64,000 nt of DNA, from contig NZ_CP108487.1 in assembly GCF_036226525.1 (NCBI RefSeq), positions 7,068,001-7,132,000 on the forward strand. The letters are read 5' to 3'. The notes under the pieces were generated by a model. The model had not been told where the DNA came from. It ran no database searches and worked only from the letters and a program-made list of their open reading frames with translations. Source of the stretch: Kribbella sp. NBC_01245. GTDB lineage: Bacteria; Actinomycetota; Actinomycetes; Propionibacteriales; Kribbellaceae. Positions 16,216 to 26,684 of the stretch are shown here, piece by piece. A program made the position numbers and the translations under genes. Within the stretch, counting starts at the first letter, position 1. Each line of letters opens with the position of its first letter.

Positions 16216-16512
16216 GTGTCGGTCACGATCAAGCCGCTCGAGGACCGTATCCTCGTTGCGCCGCTCGAAGCCGAGCAGACCACGAAGTCCGGCCTGGTGA
16301 TCCCGGACACCGCCAAGGAGAAGCCGCAGGAGGGCGAGGTCCTCGCCATCGGTCCGGGTCGCATCGACGACAACGGCAACCGGGTCCCGCTGGACGTCGC
16401 CGTCGGCGACAAGGTCATCTACTCCAAGTACGGCGGCACCGAGGTCAAGTACGACGGCCAGGACTACCTGATCCTGGGCGCCCGCGACATCCTCGCCATC
16501 GTCTCCAAGTGA
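16216..16512 (+). CDS. groES: Co-chaperonin GroES
   Basis: The 98-residue protein is a complete Hsp10 with the conserved start VTIKPLEDRILV, the mobile loop around EAEQTTKSGLVIPDTAKEK and the end KYDGQDYLILGARDILAIV. It caps the GroEL ring during ATP-dependent folding in the cytoplasm. The GTG or adjacent codons at 16216 follow GGAGGTCAGCAA. It is co-transcribed with groEL from a CIRCE-controlled promoter. Confidence 0.97.
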   Translation: MSVTIKPLEDRILVAPLEAEQTTKSGLVIPDTAKEKPQEGEVLAIGPGRIDDNGNRVPLDVAVGDKVIYSKYGGTEVKYDGQDYLILGARDILAIVSK

Positions 16513-16517
16513 CGATC

Positions 16518-16587
16518 CGCAGTTCCTGACTGACACCGCTCCGGCGGCCGCCTGCCGGCCCCGGAGCGGAGTCGGTTAGGAACTGCG
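16518..16587 (+). terminator. Large hairpin between groES and groEL
   Basis: Arms CGCAGTTCCTGACTGACACCG and the matching complement ending GGAACTGCG (16559-16587) form a long imperfect stem covering the gap between the two genes. Such hairpins can attenuate transcription or mark a processing site, giving more groES than groEL message. Confidence 0.6.
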
Positions 16588-16624
16588 ACCAGAGACAAGA
16601 ATTCAGAGAGGGACAGAGTTTCCT

Positions 16625-18244
<1,620 letters not shown>

Positions 18245-18388
18245 TCCGAAAAGGGTCACTCGGCGGTAACTTCGGGCGCGGTCACGCGCAGTGAAAACTT
18301 ACGGCGGCCGATCACCGATTGCCACTGGTCAATCGGGGTCGGTCGCCGTACCATTCTCGCGCAGGCCGGTCAGAAACGAGGGGGCGAT

Positions 18389-19018
18389 GTGACCGAGGTT
18401 CACACCACGCCGCATTTGCAGGACCGGGTGGAGCTCCGCGACCTGGCCGCGCTGGCAAGCGCAGGCGACGGGACCGCACTGAACGATCTGCTCACTCGCG
18501 TCCGCGCAGTGGCCCATCGGTATGTGCGCTCCCGGTTGTGGACCTACCCTGGTGGTGCCGACATGGTCGACGATGTCGCCCAGGAGGTCTGTGTCGCCGT
18601 GTTCGGCGCGCTGAACCGGTACCGCGATGAGGGCCGGCCGTTCGAGGCATTCGTGTACGGCATCGCGGCACGGAAGGTCGCCGACGCCCAGCGGGCGTTC
18701 GCGGTGGCCGACCTGTCGACACCGGACGTGCCTGACGGCGCGGACGAGTCGCCGACACCGGAAGAACACGCAGTACGGCACTCGGAGGTTCAGCACGCGG
18801 TCGCCTTGATGGACCGTCTGCCGGACAAGTTGCGGGAGATCCTGCTGCTCCGGGTCGTCGCGGGGATGTCAGCGGAAGAGACCGGCCGGGCACTGGGGAT
18901 GACACCGGGGGCGGTGAGGGTCGCACAACATCGAGCGTTGAACACGCTCAGGGGGTTTGTGGGGCATGAGGGGAAACAAGGGAAGCGAGCAGCTGGGGAG
19001 GGGGTGCGACATGGCTGA
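18389..19018 (+). CDS. ECF-type RNA polymerase sigma factor (ShbA/SigD-like)
   Basis: The 209-residue protein has sigma-70 region 2 (MVDDVAQEVCVAVFGALNRYRDEGRPFEAFVYGIAARKVAD in outline, roughly 50-95) and region 4 (LPDKLREILLLRVVAGMSAEETGRALGMTPGAVRVAQHRALNTL in outline). The position between groEL and guaB matches Streptomyces ShbA and mycobacterial SigD; ShbA drives transcription of the principal sigma gene. It starts at GTG. The adjacent membrane protein gene, overlapping by 8 bases, is its probable anti-sigma factor. Confidence 0.88.
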   Translation: MTEVHTTPHLQDRVELRDLAALASAGDGTALNDLLTRVRAVAHRYVRSRLWTYPGGADMVDDVAQEVCVAVFGALNRYRDEGRPFEAFVYGIAARKVADAQRAFAVADLSTPDVPDGADESPTPEEHAVRHSEVQHAVALMDRLPDKLREILLLRVVAGMSAEETGRALGMTPGAVRVAQHRALNTLRGFVGHEGKQGKRAAGEGVRHG

Positions 19019-20297
19019 GAACTACGACCTGGACGCGATTGCGGCCGATGACGCACTACTCGACCTGCTGGCGGCTGGTGGAGCAGCCGCGTTCGAGGCA
19101 CTGGAGACGAGCGGCAGCGATCCCGCCATCCTGTTGCTGACCGAACTGAGACTTGCCGTGGAGGTGGAGGACGAGCTTCCGGTCGAACACATCGAGGACG
19201 CCGAGACGTTCCTGGCGCGCTGTGCCGCGCTGAACCCGGTGACCGATCCGTTCGCCCGCAAGGTCGCCACCCGGACGCTGGCACTGGGTGTGGCCGCAGT
19301 GGCCGCGCTGTCGGTGTCCGGTGTCGCCGCCGCGGTCACCGGCGACCCGCTGTCGCCGTACGAGAAGATGATCGAGAAGGTGGTGAACGGCTTCCTGCCG
19401 GAGATCACCTTCCCCGCCGACGACCTCGAGGGTCTGCCGGTCAACGACAAGGCCCGCATCAACAAGGTCGCCAAGGACTACAAGGAACGGCGTACCGAGG
19501 AGCTGCGGCGCGAGAAGGACGGGACGGAGACGGGCGGTCAGACGGAGCTGGTCATCAGCTTCCCGGCGAAGATCGAGAGCGACAAGAACCGGGTGAATCC
19601 GCCGCTGGTGAGCGAGGACAAGTCCACCCAGAAGCTGATCGAGATCCAGCCGCCGCCGGCCGAGAAGACGAACGCGGTCCGGCCGGTGGACCCGATCGAG
19701 CCCGCGGACCCGGTCGAGACGACCAAGCCGACCGTCGCGCCGACTCCGACACCCACGCCGACTCCGACGCCGACACCTCCGCCGCCCACCGAGACGACGA
19801 CTCCGCCGCCGCCAGACCCGACGACTCCGCCGCCGACCGAGACGACGCCGACTCCGACCGTGCCGCCGACCACGACCGGTGAGGAGCAGCCTGGTACCGG
19901 TGGGGCGACCACCACGGTGCCGAGCACTGCGCCGACGCAGCCGCCAGGTGGAGTCGGCAATGACGGCGGCACCAAGGGCGAGAACGAGACCGGCAACGGC
20001 CAGGGCACCGATACCGGTACGGACACTGGAACGGACGCCGGCACCGATACTGGCGCCGACACCGGTACGGACCAGGGCCAGCAAGGTGAGCAGGGCGACC
20101 CGGGTCAGGGAGAAGGCACCGGCCTCGGTGGCGAGGTCGGCGAGCTTGTCGGCAACCTGCCGATCCTCGGTGGCCTGACGGGTTCCGGTGGCGGCGCGTC
20201 CGCCGAGCACCGCGCGGCGACCGGGCACTCCGGTTTCACCCCGACGGTCCTTCGCCAGTTTCTGGCCATGCTGAACGGTGTGATGGTCACCCGCTGA
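19011..20297 (+). CDS. Anti-sigma factor, RsdA-like membrane protein with long Pro/Thr and Gly/Thr tail
   Basis: The 428-residue protein has an acidic cytoplasmic domain starting MAENYDLDAIAADDALLDLL (anti-sigma-D RsdA type, binds sigma). One transmembrane segment is at about residues 86-107 (TLALGVAAVAALSVSGVAAAV), then a long extracytoplasmic region with PTPTPT and PPPTET runs, a GTDTGTDTG stretch and a conserved-looking C-terminal helix (TVLRQFLAMLNGVM). The ATG at 19011 overlaps the sigma gene by 8 bases. It should hold the ECF sigma at the membrane. Confidence 0.83.
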   Translation: MAENYDLDAIAADDALLDLLAAGGAAAFEALETSGSDPAILLLTELRLAVEVEDELPVEHIEDAETFLARCAALNPVTDPFARKVATRTLALGVAAVAALSVSGVAAAVTGDPLSPYEKMIEKVVNGFLPEITFPADDLEGLPVNDKARINKVAKDYKERRTEELRREKDGTETGGQTELVISFPAKIESDKNRVNPPLVSEDKSTQKLIEIQPPPAEKTNAVRPVDPIEPADPVETTKPTVAPTPTPTPTPTPTPPPPTETTTPPPPDPTTPPPTETTPTPTVPPTTTGEEQPGTGGATTTVPSTAPTQPPGGVGNDGGTKGENETGNGQGTDTGTDTGTDAGTDTGADTGTDQGQQGEQGDPGQGEGTGLGGEVGELVGNLPILGGLTGSGGGASAEHRAATGHSGFTPTVLRQFLAMLNGVMVTR

Positions 20298-20318
20298 CCG
20301 TCGTACGACGTCACACGC

Positions 20319-20349
20319 TGCCACGGATCCGGGAAACCGGTCCGTGGCA
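20319..20349 (+). terminator. Hairpin between the anti-sigma gene and guaB
   Basis: Arms TGCCACGGATCCGG and CCGGTCCGTGGCA enclose a GAAA tetraloop, 22 bases after the anti-sigma stop. It is a strong factor-independent terminator candidate; a TAGGAT -10-like box for guaB follows at 20382-20387. Confidence 0.7.
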
Positions 20350-20427
20350 CCCGTGCGTTCAGAGGCGTGGCCGGGCGCGGCTAGGATGGTGTCCCGTTCT
20401 CGCTGTGTAAAGGTGCGCGCAAGCCTC

Positions 20428-21942
20428 ATGGACATCACGCCAGCCGGAGTTCCCGACAAGTTCGCCGTTCTCGGTCTCACTTTCGACGACGTGCTGCTGC
20501 AGCCCGTCGAATCCGACGTCATCCCTTCCGAGGTCAGCACCAAGACCAAGGTCAGCCGCAATATCGAGGTCAACATCCCGCTGCTGTCGAGCGCGATGGA
20601 CACCGTCACCGAGGCCCGGATGGCCATCGCGATGGCCCGCCAGGGTGGTCTCGGCGTGCTGCACCGCAACCTCTCGGTCGAGGATCAGGCCCAGCAGGTC
20701 GACCTGGTCAAGCGGTCCGAGTCCGGCATGATCGCGCAGCCGATCACGATCGGCCCGGACGCGACCATCGGCGAGGCCGACGCGCTCTGCGGGCAGTACC
20801 GGATCTCCGGTGTGCCCGTGGTGGACGCGTCCGGCGTGCTGGTCGGCATCGTCACCAACCGTGACATGCGGTTCGAGACCGACTTCTCCCGGCCGGTTCG
20901 CGAGGTGATGACCAAGCAGCCGCTGATCACCGGCAAGCAGGGCATCTCCGCGGACGACGCGATGGCGCTGCTCAGCCGGCACAAGGTGGAGAAGCTGCCG
21001 CTCGTCGATGATTCGGGCAAGCTCACCGGTCTGATCACGCTGAAGGACTTCGTCAAGCGCGACCAGTTCCCGCTCGCCACCAAGGACGGCAGCGGCCGGC
21101 TCGTGGTCGGCGCGGCCATCGGCTTCTTCGGCGAGGCCTGGAAGCGGGCCATGTCGCTGATCGAGGCCGGCGTGGACGTGCTGGTGGTGGACACCGCGCA
21201 CGGTCATTCCCAGGCGCAGCTCGAGATGATCCGCAAGCTCAAGGCCGACCCGGCCACCCGTGGCGTCGACATCATCGGCGGCAACGTCGGCACCCGCGAG
21301 GGCGCCGCCGCCCTGGTCGAGGCCGGTGCGGATGGCGTCAAGGTCGGCGTCGGACCAGGTTCGATCTGTACGACGCGCGTGGTGTCGGGCGTCGGGGTGC
21401 CGCAGGTGACGGCCATCTACGAGGCGTCGCTGGCCTGCAAGCCCGCCGGCGTGCCGGTCATCGGTGACGGCGGCCTGCAGTACTCGGGCGATATCGCGAA
21501 GGCCCTGGTCGCCGGTGCCGACACGGTCATGCTCGGCTCGCTGCTCGCCGGCTGCGAGGAGTCGCCGGGGGACCTGGTCTTCATCAACGGCAAGCAGTTC
21601 AAGGCCTACCGCGGCATGGGTTCGCTCGGCGCGATGTCGTCGGCCGGCGGCCTGCGCAAGTCGTACTCGAAGGACCGCTACTTCCAGGGCGATGTCGGCA
21701 GCGACGAGAAGCTGATCGCCGAGGGCATCGAGGGCCAGGTGCCGTACCGCGGCCCGCTCGCCGCCGTCGCGCACCAGCTGATCGGCGGCCTGCGCCAGTC
21801 GATGTTCTACTGCGGCTCCCGCACCGTGCCCGAGCTGCAGGACAAGGGCCGGTTCGTCCGCATCACCTCGGCCGGCCTGCAGGAAAGCCACCCCCACGAC
21901 ATCCAGATGACGGTAGAAGCCCCGAACTACTCCGGCCGCTGA
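20428..21942 (+). CDS. guaB: Inosine-5'-monophosphate dehydrogenase
   Basis: The 504-residue enzyme oxidises IMP to XMP with NAD, the committed step of GMP synthesis. The catalytic Cys is C314 in GPGSICTTR, the flap motif is YRGMGSLGAM, and two CBS domains occupy about 100-210. The ATG at 20428 gives MDITPAGVPDKF; the longer in-frame extension upstream is unlikely because it would run into the terminator hairpin. The next gene is the guaB3 paralogue, and guaA lies 24 kb downstream. Confidence 0.96.
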   Translation: MDITPAGVPDKFAVLGLTFDDVLLQPVESDVIPSEVSTKTKVSRNIEVNIPLLSSAMDTVTEARMAIAMARQGGLGVLHRNLSVEDQAQQVDLVKRSESGMIAQPITIGPDATIGEADALCGQYRISGVPVVDASGVLVGIVTNRDMRFETDFSRPVREVMTKQPLITGKQGISADDAMALLSRHKVEKLPLVDDSGKLTGLITLKDFVKRDQFPLATKDGSGRLVVGAAIGFFGEAWKRAMSLIEAGVDVLVVDTAHGHSQAQLEMIRKLKADPATRGVDIIGGNVGTREGAAALVEAGADGVKVGVGPGSICTTRVVSGVGVPQVTAIYEASLACKPAGVPVIGDGGLQYSGDIAKALVAGADTVMLGSLLAGCEESPGDLVFINGKQFKAYRGMGSLGAMSSAGGLRKSYSKDRYFQGDVGSDEKLIAEGIEGQVPYRGPLAAVAHQLIGGLRQSMFYCGSRTVPELQDKGRFVRITSAGLQESHPHDIQMTVEAPNYSGR

Positions 21943-21974
21943 TACCGCCCTTTCCTCTGCCCGAAGGACTGACC

Positions 21975-23081
21975 ATGACCGAGATCGAGATCGGCCGCGC
22001 CAAGCGGGGCCGGCAGGCTTACGCGTTCGACCACATCGCGATCGTGCCGTCGCGGCGGACGCGTGATCCCGAGGAGGTCTCGGTCGCGTGGCAGATCGAC
22101 GCCTACCGGTTCGAGCTGCCGATTCTGGCCGCGCCGATGGACTCGGTGATGTCGCCGGCGACCGCGATCGCGATCGGTAAGGCCGGCGGCCTTGGCGTGC
22201 TGAACCTGGAAGGCCTCTGGACCAGGTATGACGACCCGACCTCGCTGCTGGAGGAGATCGTCACGCTGGACAAGCAGGCCGCGACCATTCGCCTGCAGGA
22301 GATCTACTCGGCGCCGATCAAGCCCGAGCTGATCGCCCAGCGCGTGCAGGAGATCCGGGATGCGGGTGTCACCGTCGCCGGGGCGCTCTCGCCGCAGCGG
22401 ACCAAGCAGTTCGCCAAGCACGTGGTGGATTCGGGCGTCGACCTGTTCGTCATCCGCGGTACGACGGTCTCGGCGGAGCACGTCTCCGGTCAGGCCGAGC
22501 CGTTGAACCTCAAGCAGTTCATCTACGACCTGGACGTCCCGGTCATCGTCGGCGGTTGTGCGACTCACCAGGCGGCTCTGCACCTGATGCGGACCGGCGC
22601 GGCGGGCGTGCTCGTCGGGTTCGGCGGCGGCGCGGCCCACACCACCCGGTCGGTGCTGGGTGTCGCGGTGCCGATGGCCTCGGCCGTGGCGGATGTGGCG
22701 GCGGCCCGGCGCGACTACATGGACGAGTCCGGCGGGCGGTATGTGCACGTCATCGCCGACGGTTCGGTTGGTCGTTCCGGCGACGTGGCGAAGGCGATCG
22801 CCTGTGGCGCCGACGCGGTCATGGTCGGTTCGCCGCTGGCGCGTGCTTCGGACGCGCCGGGTGGCGGGTTCCACTGGGGTGCCGAGGCCTGGCATGCGGA
22901 TCTGCCGCGGGGTGAGCGGGTCGAGGTCGGCGTCACCGGCACGATGGAGCAGATCCTGTTCGGCCCGTCCTGGGTCCCCGACGGCACGATGAACCTCGTC
23001 GGCGCCCTCAAACGGGCCATGGCGACGACCGGCTACACCGAGCTGAAGGAGTTCCAGCGCGTCGAGGTCGTCGTCGGCTGA
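21975..23081 (+). CDS. guaB3: GuaB3-family IMP dehydrogenase-like protein
   Basis: The 368-residue TIM-barrel protein lacks CBS domains and starts with the GuaB3-specific EIEIGRAKRGRQAYAFDHIAI. The loop that holds the catalytic Cys in IMPDH here reads GGGAAHTTR with His222 in place of Cys, as in other actinobacterial GuaB3 proteins that have no demonstrated IMPDH activity. It sits 32 bases after guaB, so both should be co-transcribed. Its function is unresolved; GMP reductase-like or regulatory roles are possible. Confidence 0.9.
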   Translation: MTEIEIGRAKRGRQAYAFDHIAIVPSRRTRDPEEVSVAWQIDAYRFELPILAAPMDSVMSPATAIAIGKAGGLGVLNLEGLWTRYDDPTSLLEEIVTLDKQAATIRLQEIYSAPIKPELIAQRVQEIRDAGVTVAGALSPQRTKQFAKHVVDSGVDLFVIRGTTVSAEHVSGQAEPLNLKQFIYDLDVPVIVGGCATHQAALHLMRTGAAGVLVGFGGGAAHTTRSVLGVAVPMASAVADVAAARRDYMDESGGRYVHVIADGSVGRSGDVAKAIACGADAVMVGSPLARASDAPGGGFHWGAEAWHADLPRGERVEVGVTGTMEQILFGPSWVPDGTMNLVGALKRAMATTGYTELKEFQRVEVVVG

Positions 23082-23085
23082 CGCC

Positions 23086-23823
23086 ATGACGACCGGCCTG
23101 CTGCTCCTGCACGGATCCAGCGGGGTACCGCATCTCGCCCGCGCCGCGGTCTTCGAGGCCATCGGCGTGGACGTGATCGCACCGAAGTGGTTCGGCCCGG
23201 ACGGCATCCGCGAGATCCCGCTCGAGTCGTTCGCCGTACATCTCGACGCCCTGGCAAGGCGCACAGACCGGATCGCCGTGATGGGTACGTCCAGAGGTGC
23301 CGAGGCGGCGCTCCTGCTCGGCACGATCGATCCACGCATCGACGTCGTCATCGCGGCCGCTCCGACCTCCCACGTCTGGGCGGGCCTCGGTTCGTCGGAG
23401 GCGGCGCGCCGTTCCGCGTGGACCCGTGAGGGCGTGCCGTTGCCGTTCGTCCCGTACGTCGGCGGCTGGGCGCCTGCCAACCCGTCGTACCCGAGCTACA
23501 CCGAGATGTACGCCGCGGCGCTGCGAGTCTGCCCGCACGCCGACGCCGCCGCGATCCCGGTCGAGCGGTTCGCGGGTGAGCTGATCCTGATCGCGGGCGG
23601 CGACGACCACGTCTGGCCCGCCGCCGACTTCGCCCGCAATATCGTCGTACGGCGTGAGGGCACTCAGTCGTTGGTCGGCACGGATGCGGGCCATCGCGTC
23701 ATCCTGCCCGGCGAAGAACCCTCCGGCCTCGGCGCCAACCTCGACCGAGGCGGCGCCCCCGAGGCCGACCGCGCCCTCGGCAACAAAGCCTGGCCGGTCA
23801 TCCGCGCCGCCCTCCGCGTCTGA
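23086..23823 (+). CDS. Alpha/beta hydrolase, acyl-CoA thioesterase (BAAT C-terminal) type
   Basis: The 245-residue protein begins LLLLHGSSG and has the nucleophile elbow MGTSRGAEAALLLG, as in the C-terminal domain of bile acid-CoA:amino acid N-acyltransferase/acyl-CoA thioesterase. An Asp is in IAGGDDHVWP and a His in DAGHRVILPGE. The N-terminal BAAT domain is absent. It starts 5 bases after guaB3. Confidence 0.82.
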   Translation: MTTGLLLLHGSSGVPHLARAAVFEAIGVDVIAPKWFGPDGIREIPLESFAVHLDALARRTDRIAVMGTSRGAEAALLLGTIDPRIDVVIAAAPTSHVWAGLGSSEAARRSAWTREGVPLPFVPYVGGWAPANPSYPSYTEMYAAALRVCPHADAAAIPVERFAGELILIAGGDDHVWPAADFARNIVVRREGTQSLVGTDAGHRVILPGEEPSGLGANLDRGGAPEADRALGNKAWPVIRAALRV

Positions 23824-23842
23824 CCGGCCCTGCGGGTCTAAC

Positions 23843-26095
23843 TCAAGTGACGGTGACGGATCCGCTGATGGGATTCGCGGAGCCGTTCCACCACAGCAGG
23901 CCGCCATCGGCGTCCGACCCGGTGAGTGTCCACGAGTACGTGCCCTTGGCAACGAGATTGCCGGCGGTGTCCCGGCCGTTCCAGACCGCCCGGGCCGCGC
24001 CGACGCTCGTCGTACAGGGGATCGTCCGCTTGACCGTCGTACCGGATTTGATGGTGACCGTGCAGGTCGGCAACGCCTTGCTGATCGGCAGTTCGAGGAT
24101 CCAGCTGCTGTTCAGCGGGAAGGACGCGGCTCCGGTCGCATTGCCGAGGTACCGCGGGCGGGCCGTGAAGGCAGCCAGCGGAGTCAACCTGGTCACTCCA
24201 TCGGTGCCGATCCATCCGACGGTCTCGTCGAAGGCTTCGAACATGACGGAGGCCCAGGAGTTGCGCCCCAACTGACCCACCGTCGACATACCGGCCACTC
24301 CGAGTTTCACGGTCTTCAGGAAGACCGGCGCATCCCGGAACTCCGCCGATGTCGTGAAGGCCAGGTAGCCACCAGTCAGCGAAACCTGGTTGGAGTGCTC
24401 GCTGGTCAGCTCGGCTGGTTCAAACGTTCCCGAAACGACCCGATAGCCGACCTTGGAGACACGACACGGATCTCCATCTGCCAAGACGCACGTGGACCAA
24501 GCCACGATCGTGCCGTTGACGTCCAGCCCGGCAACCCTCGGGCCGGCAGCCTTCACCTCTACGACGGCACCGCTGGAGAGGTCCTTGCGCAGGATACGGC
24601 CGGACGCCTCGCTGTACGCCAGGTAGTTGCCCCAAAGCGCGAACTGCTTGCCGTCGACGTACTCTCCCAGGTCGGTGTTGACCCCGGTCCGGAGGTCGTA
24701 CAGCATCGCCCTCTCGTATTCGGGGTCACACGCGACGGGCGAGCATCCGGAGCTGGGGTAGACGGACTTGATCCAGAGCAACCGATGGCCGGACAGCTGG
24801 AATGGTGCCTCATTTTCGGTCTGCACGACCGCGACGATTCCGACTGCGTCGAAGACCCGCGTCTTCACGCCATCGTCCGTGATCAGCCACAGATCGTCGT
24901 CCTGGTCGAGATACGCCGTCCGACGTCCGTCCCGCGACACCCTGTACTCGCCGGAATAGGTGACCTTGGTCGGCCCACCCAGCGAAATGGTGCTGCCCGA
25001 CTTGGTGAAAGGCCGCCGGCTAAAGCCTTGGCTGTCGATATAGCTGACGACTCCGGCGCCCAGGCTCACTGCGTAGCTCACTGGCGGCAGCACTACCGTC
25101 TCGACGCGCGTCCAGTGGTTACCGTCGACCACCGTGGCCGCGTCCACGCCGGGCGAGCTGCCATACGTGTCCACCAGGAACCGGCTGCCGTCACTGGCCA
25201 GCGAACGGCTGCCGAGGGCCTCGGTCACGACTCCGGCCGTGCTGATCGACCCGGCCTTGCAGGTTGCGCTGCTGCTCTTACAGGCGGCCCACCCGGTCGC
25301 CGAGCCGATAATCGCCGTGTTGTCCACTACGCCCGCCACGCTGGTCACCGTGGCCGGCGCGCCAGTGGTCGACGACCGAATCACATAACCGTCTCCCACG
25401 CTGTTGGTGTCGCGCTCTGCCCAGGTGACCACCGAACCGTCCAGGGCGAACCCGTAGGCATAAGCACTGTGCCCGCCGGTGTCGATGGCCTTTGGCTGAT
25501 CCGGAGCGGCGTAGGAGTGGTAGGTCGGGTAGACGAAGCCTCCGCCTTCCGTCGATGCCGTGACGTAACCCGACTCGTCAGCCGCTGCCAGTTCGTAGGC
25601 ACCGATGACCGGTCCTTGTCCGGTGACCCGGCAACCGTTCGCATCGGCCGTGATCCATTGCCCGTTCTCGGCCAGCCAGCCGAACGGGGTGTACGACGCG
25701 CCGTTCTGATCTCGCGGTCGCGCCGGCGCCGGCACCGAGGTGCAGGTCCGCTCGGTCGTGCTGCCGATCATCAGGTACTTCCCGGCGCCGTCGAAGATCT
25801 TGTCGCCCTTGAGGTACTTGAAGTCGCTCGACACCTCGTAGGAAGGTTGGCCCGTCGGCTTCAGCATCGTCACGCCGTCCAACGGATTCGTGCCGCTTTC
25901 GTAGGCGTGGTAAAGCACCCCCTCCGGTGATGCCCCCAGCACCTCGATCACCGGCGTCGGCGACGGGATCCGGTTCACATCCACCGTGCCGGCCGGATCA
26001 GCCGCCATACTCGGCCCGGCCGCGAACGCCTGCCCGGCCAGCACCAGAGCCGTCGCAAACGCTATCGGCCTCGATCGGCCCCAACCTGGAAACAT
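23843..26095 (-). CDS. Large secreted protein with propeller-like core and FlgD-like C-terminus (paralogue 1)
   Basis: The 750-residue protein has a signal peptide (PIAFATALVLAGQAFA) and a conserved start GTVDVNRIPSPTPVIEVLGASPEGVLYH. The long middle repeats short strands of the LSGHRLLW and VAGLDVNGTIVAWSTC type, suggesting a beta-propeller. The last 80 residues (TCTVTIKSGTTVKRTIPC through DADGGLLWWNGSANPISGSVTV) look like a FlgD-type Ig domain. The ATG at 26095 follows GGAGGGGCAC. Two closer paralogues lie at 47298 and 49688. The function is unknown. Confidence 0.78.
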   Translation of the reverse strand: MFPGWGRSRPIAFATALVLAGQAFAAGPSMAADPAGTVDVNRIPSPTPVIEVLGASPEGVLYHAYESGTNPLDGVTMLKPTGQPSYEVSSDFKYLKGDKIFDGAGKYLMIGSTTERTCTSVPAPARPRDQNGASYTPFGWLAENGQWITADANGCRVTGQGPVIGAYELAAADESGYVTASTEGGGFVYPTYHSYAAPDQPKAIDTGGHSAYAYGFALDGSVVTWAERDTNSVGDGYVIRSSTTGAPATVTSVAGVVDNTAIIGSATGWAACKSSSATCKAGSISTAGVVTEALGSRSLASDGSRFLVDTYGSSPGVDAATVVDGNHWTRVETVVLPPVSYAVSLGAGVVSYIDSQGFSRRPFTKSGSTISLGGPTKVTYSGEYRVSRDGRRTAYLDQDDDLWLITDDGVKTRVFDAVGIVAVVQTENEAPFQLSGHRLLWIKSVYPSSGCSPVACDPEYERAMLYDLRTGVNTDLGEYVDGKQFALWGNYLAYSEASGRILRKDLSSGAVVEVKAAGPRVAGLDVNGTIVAWSTCVLADGDPCRVSKVGYRVVSGTFEPAELTSEHSNQVSLTGGYLAFTTSAEFRDAPVFLKTVKLGVAGMSTVGQLGRNSWASVMFEAFDETVGWIGTDGVTRLTPLAAFTARPRYLGNATGAASFPLNSSWILELPISKALPTCTVTIKSGTTVKRTIPCTTSVGAARAVWNGRDTAGNLVAKGTYSWTLTGSDADGGLLWWNGSANPISGSVTVT

Positions 26096-26268
26096 GTGCC
26101 CCTCCATCGCCTCATCACGCAGTACCGCACTCATGCTCCCCGACGGCCGGCTCCCACCCAAAGTTCGCCGGCCCCATTGCAGGAACCTGCAATCAGCGGA
26201 CTTGACTCCAGCTTCGAGCGGCCGGTTTCAAACAGTGGGATGGCCGTCCCTGCTGGCAGACTCCCGCC

Positions 26269-26643
26269 ATGGGACTTTTCGGGAAGCGTAAGGAAGAAGA
26301 CCTGGCCGCGGTGGCCGCCGGGCGGGCGAAGGTGACTGCCGCCGATATCGAGCAGGTGCGCTTCCTGCTCACCACCAAGAAGAACCTGATGGCGGTCAAG
26401 ATCATCCGCGACCGCACCGGGCTCGACCTCGGCGACGCCAGGGATATCGTCGAAGAGATCCGCTACGGCACCTTCGTCCTGCCGACAGCCCGGCCCGTCG
26501 ACCGCCCACGAGGCAACAGCCTGGCCGACCGCGTCCGGGCGCTGAAGGCCAACGGAGACCTGCACCAGGCAACGGCCCTCGTCATCACCGAAACCGGCAT
26601 GACCGACGCCGAAGCCGGCCTCTTCGTCGGATCCCTCAGCTGA
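26269..26643 (+). CDS. Ribosomal protein L7/L12 C-terminal domain-like protein
   Basis: The 124-residue protein contains KKNLMAVKIIRDRTGLDLGDARDIVEEI (residues 43-70 in outline), which follows the L7/L12 C-terminal pattern of a Lys-rich strand then an (A/D)xxLVE helix. The L7/L12 dimerisation domain is absent and the protein starts GLFGKRKEED. Such orphan proteins are common in actinobacteria and have no assigned function; they are not the ribosomal stalk protein itself. Confidence 0.7.
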   Translation: MGLFGKRKEEDLAAVAAGRAKVTAADIEQVRFLLTTKKNLMAVKIIRDRTGLDLGDARDIVEEIRYGTFVLPTARPVDRPRGNSLADRVRALKANGDLHQATALVITETGMTDAEAGLFVGSLS

Positions 26644-26671
26644 AGTAGTACCCGCATGTGCACACCAAGTG

Positions 26672-26677
26672 TATAGT
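26672..26677 (+). promoter_or_regulatory. -10 box of the PadR/ABC operon, leaderless start likely
   Basis: TATAGT lies 7 bases before the ATG at 26685, so transcription should begin at or next to the start codon. The preceding ATGTGCACACCAAGTG has an imperfect dyad that could be the PadR operator. Confidence 0.5.
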
Positions 26678-26684
26678 CGCGGTT

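Noticed and set aside
19740..20075. Short tandem motifs in the anti-sigma gene as a CRISPR or satellite array
   Set aside because: They are in-frame codon repeats for Pro-Thr and Gly-Thr-Asp within a protein-coding gene.
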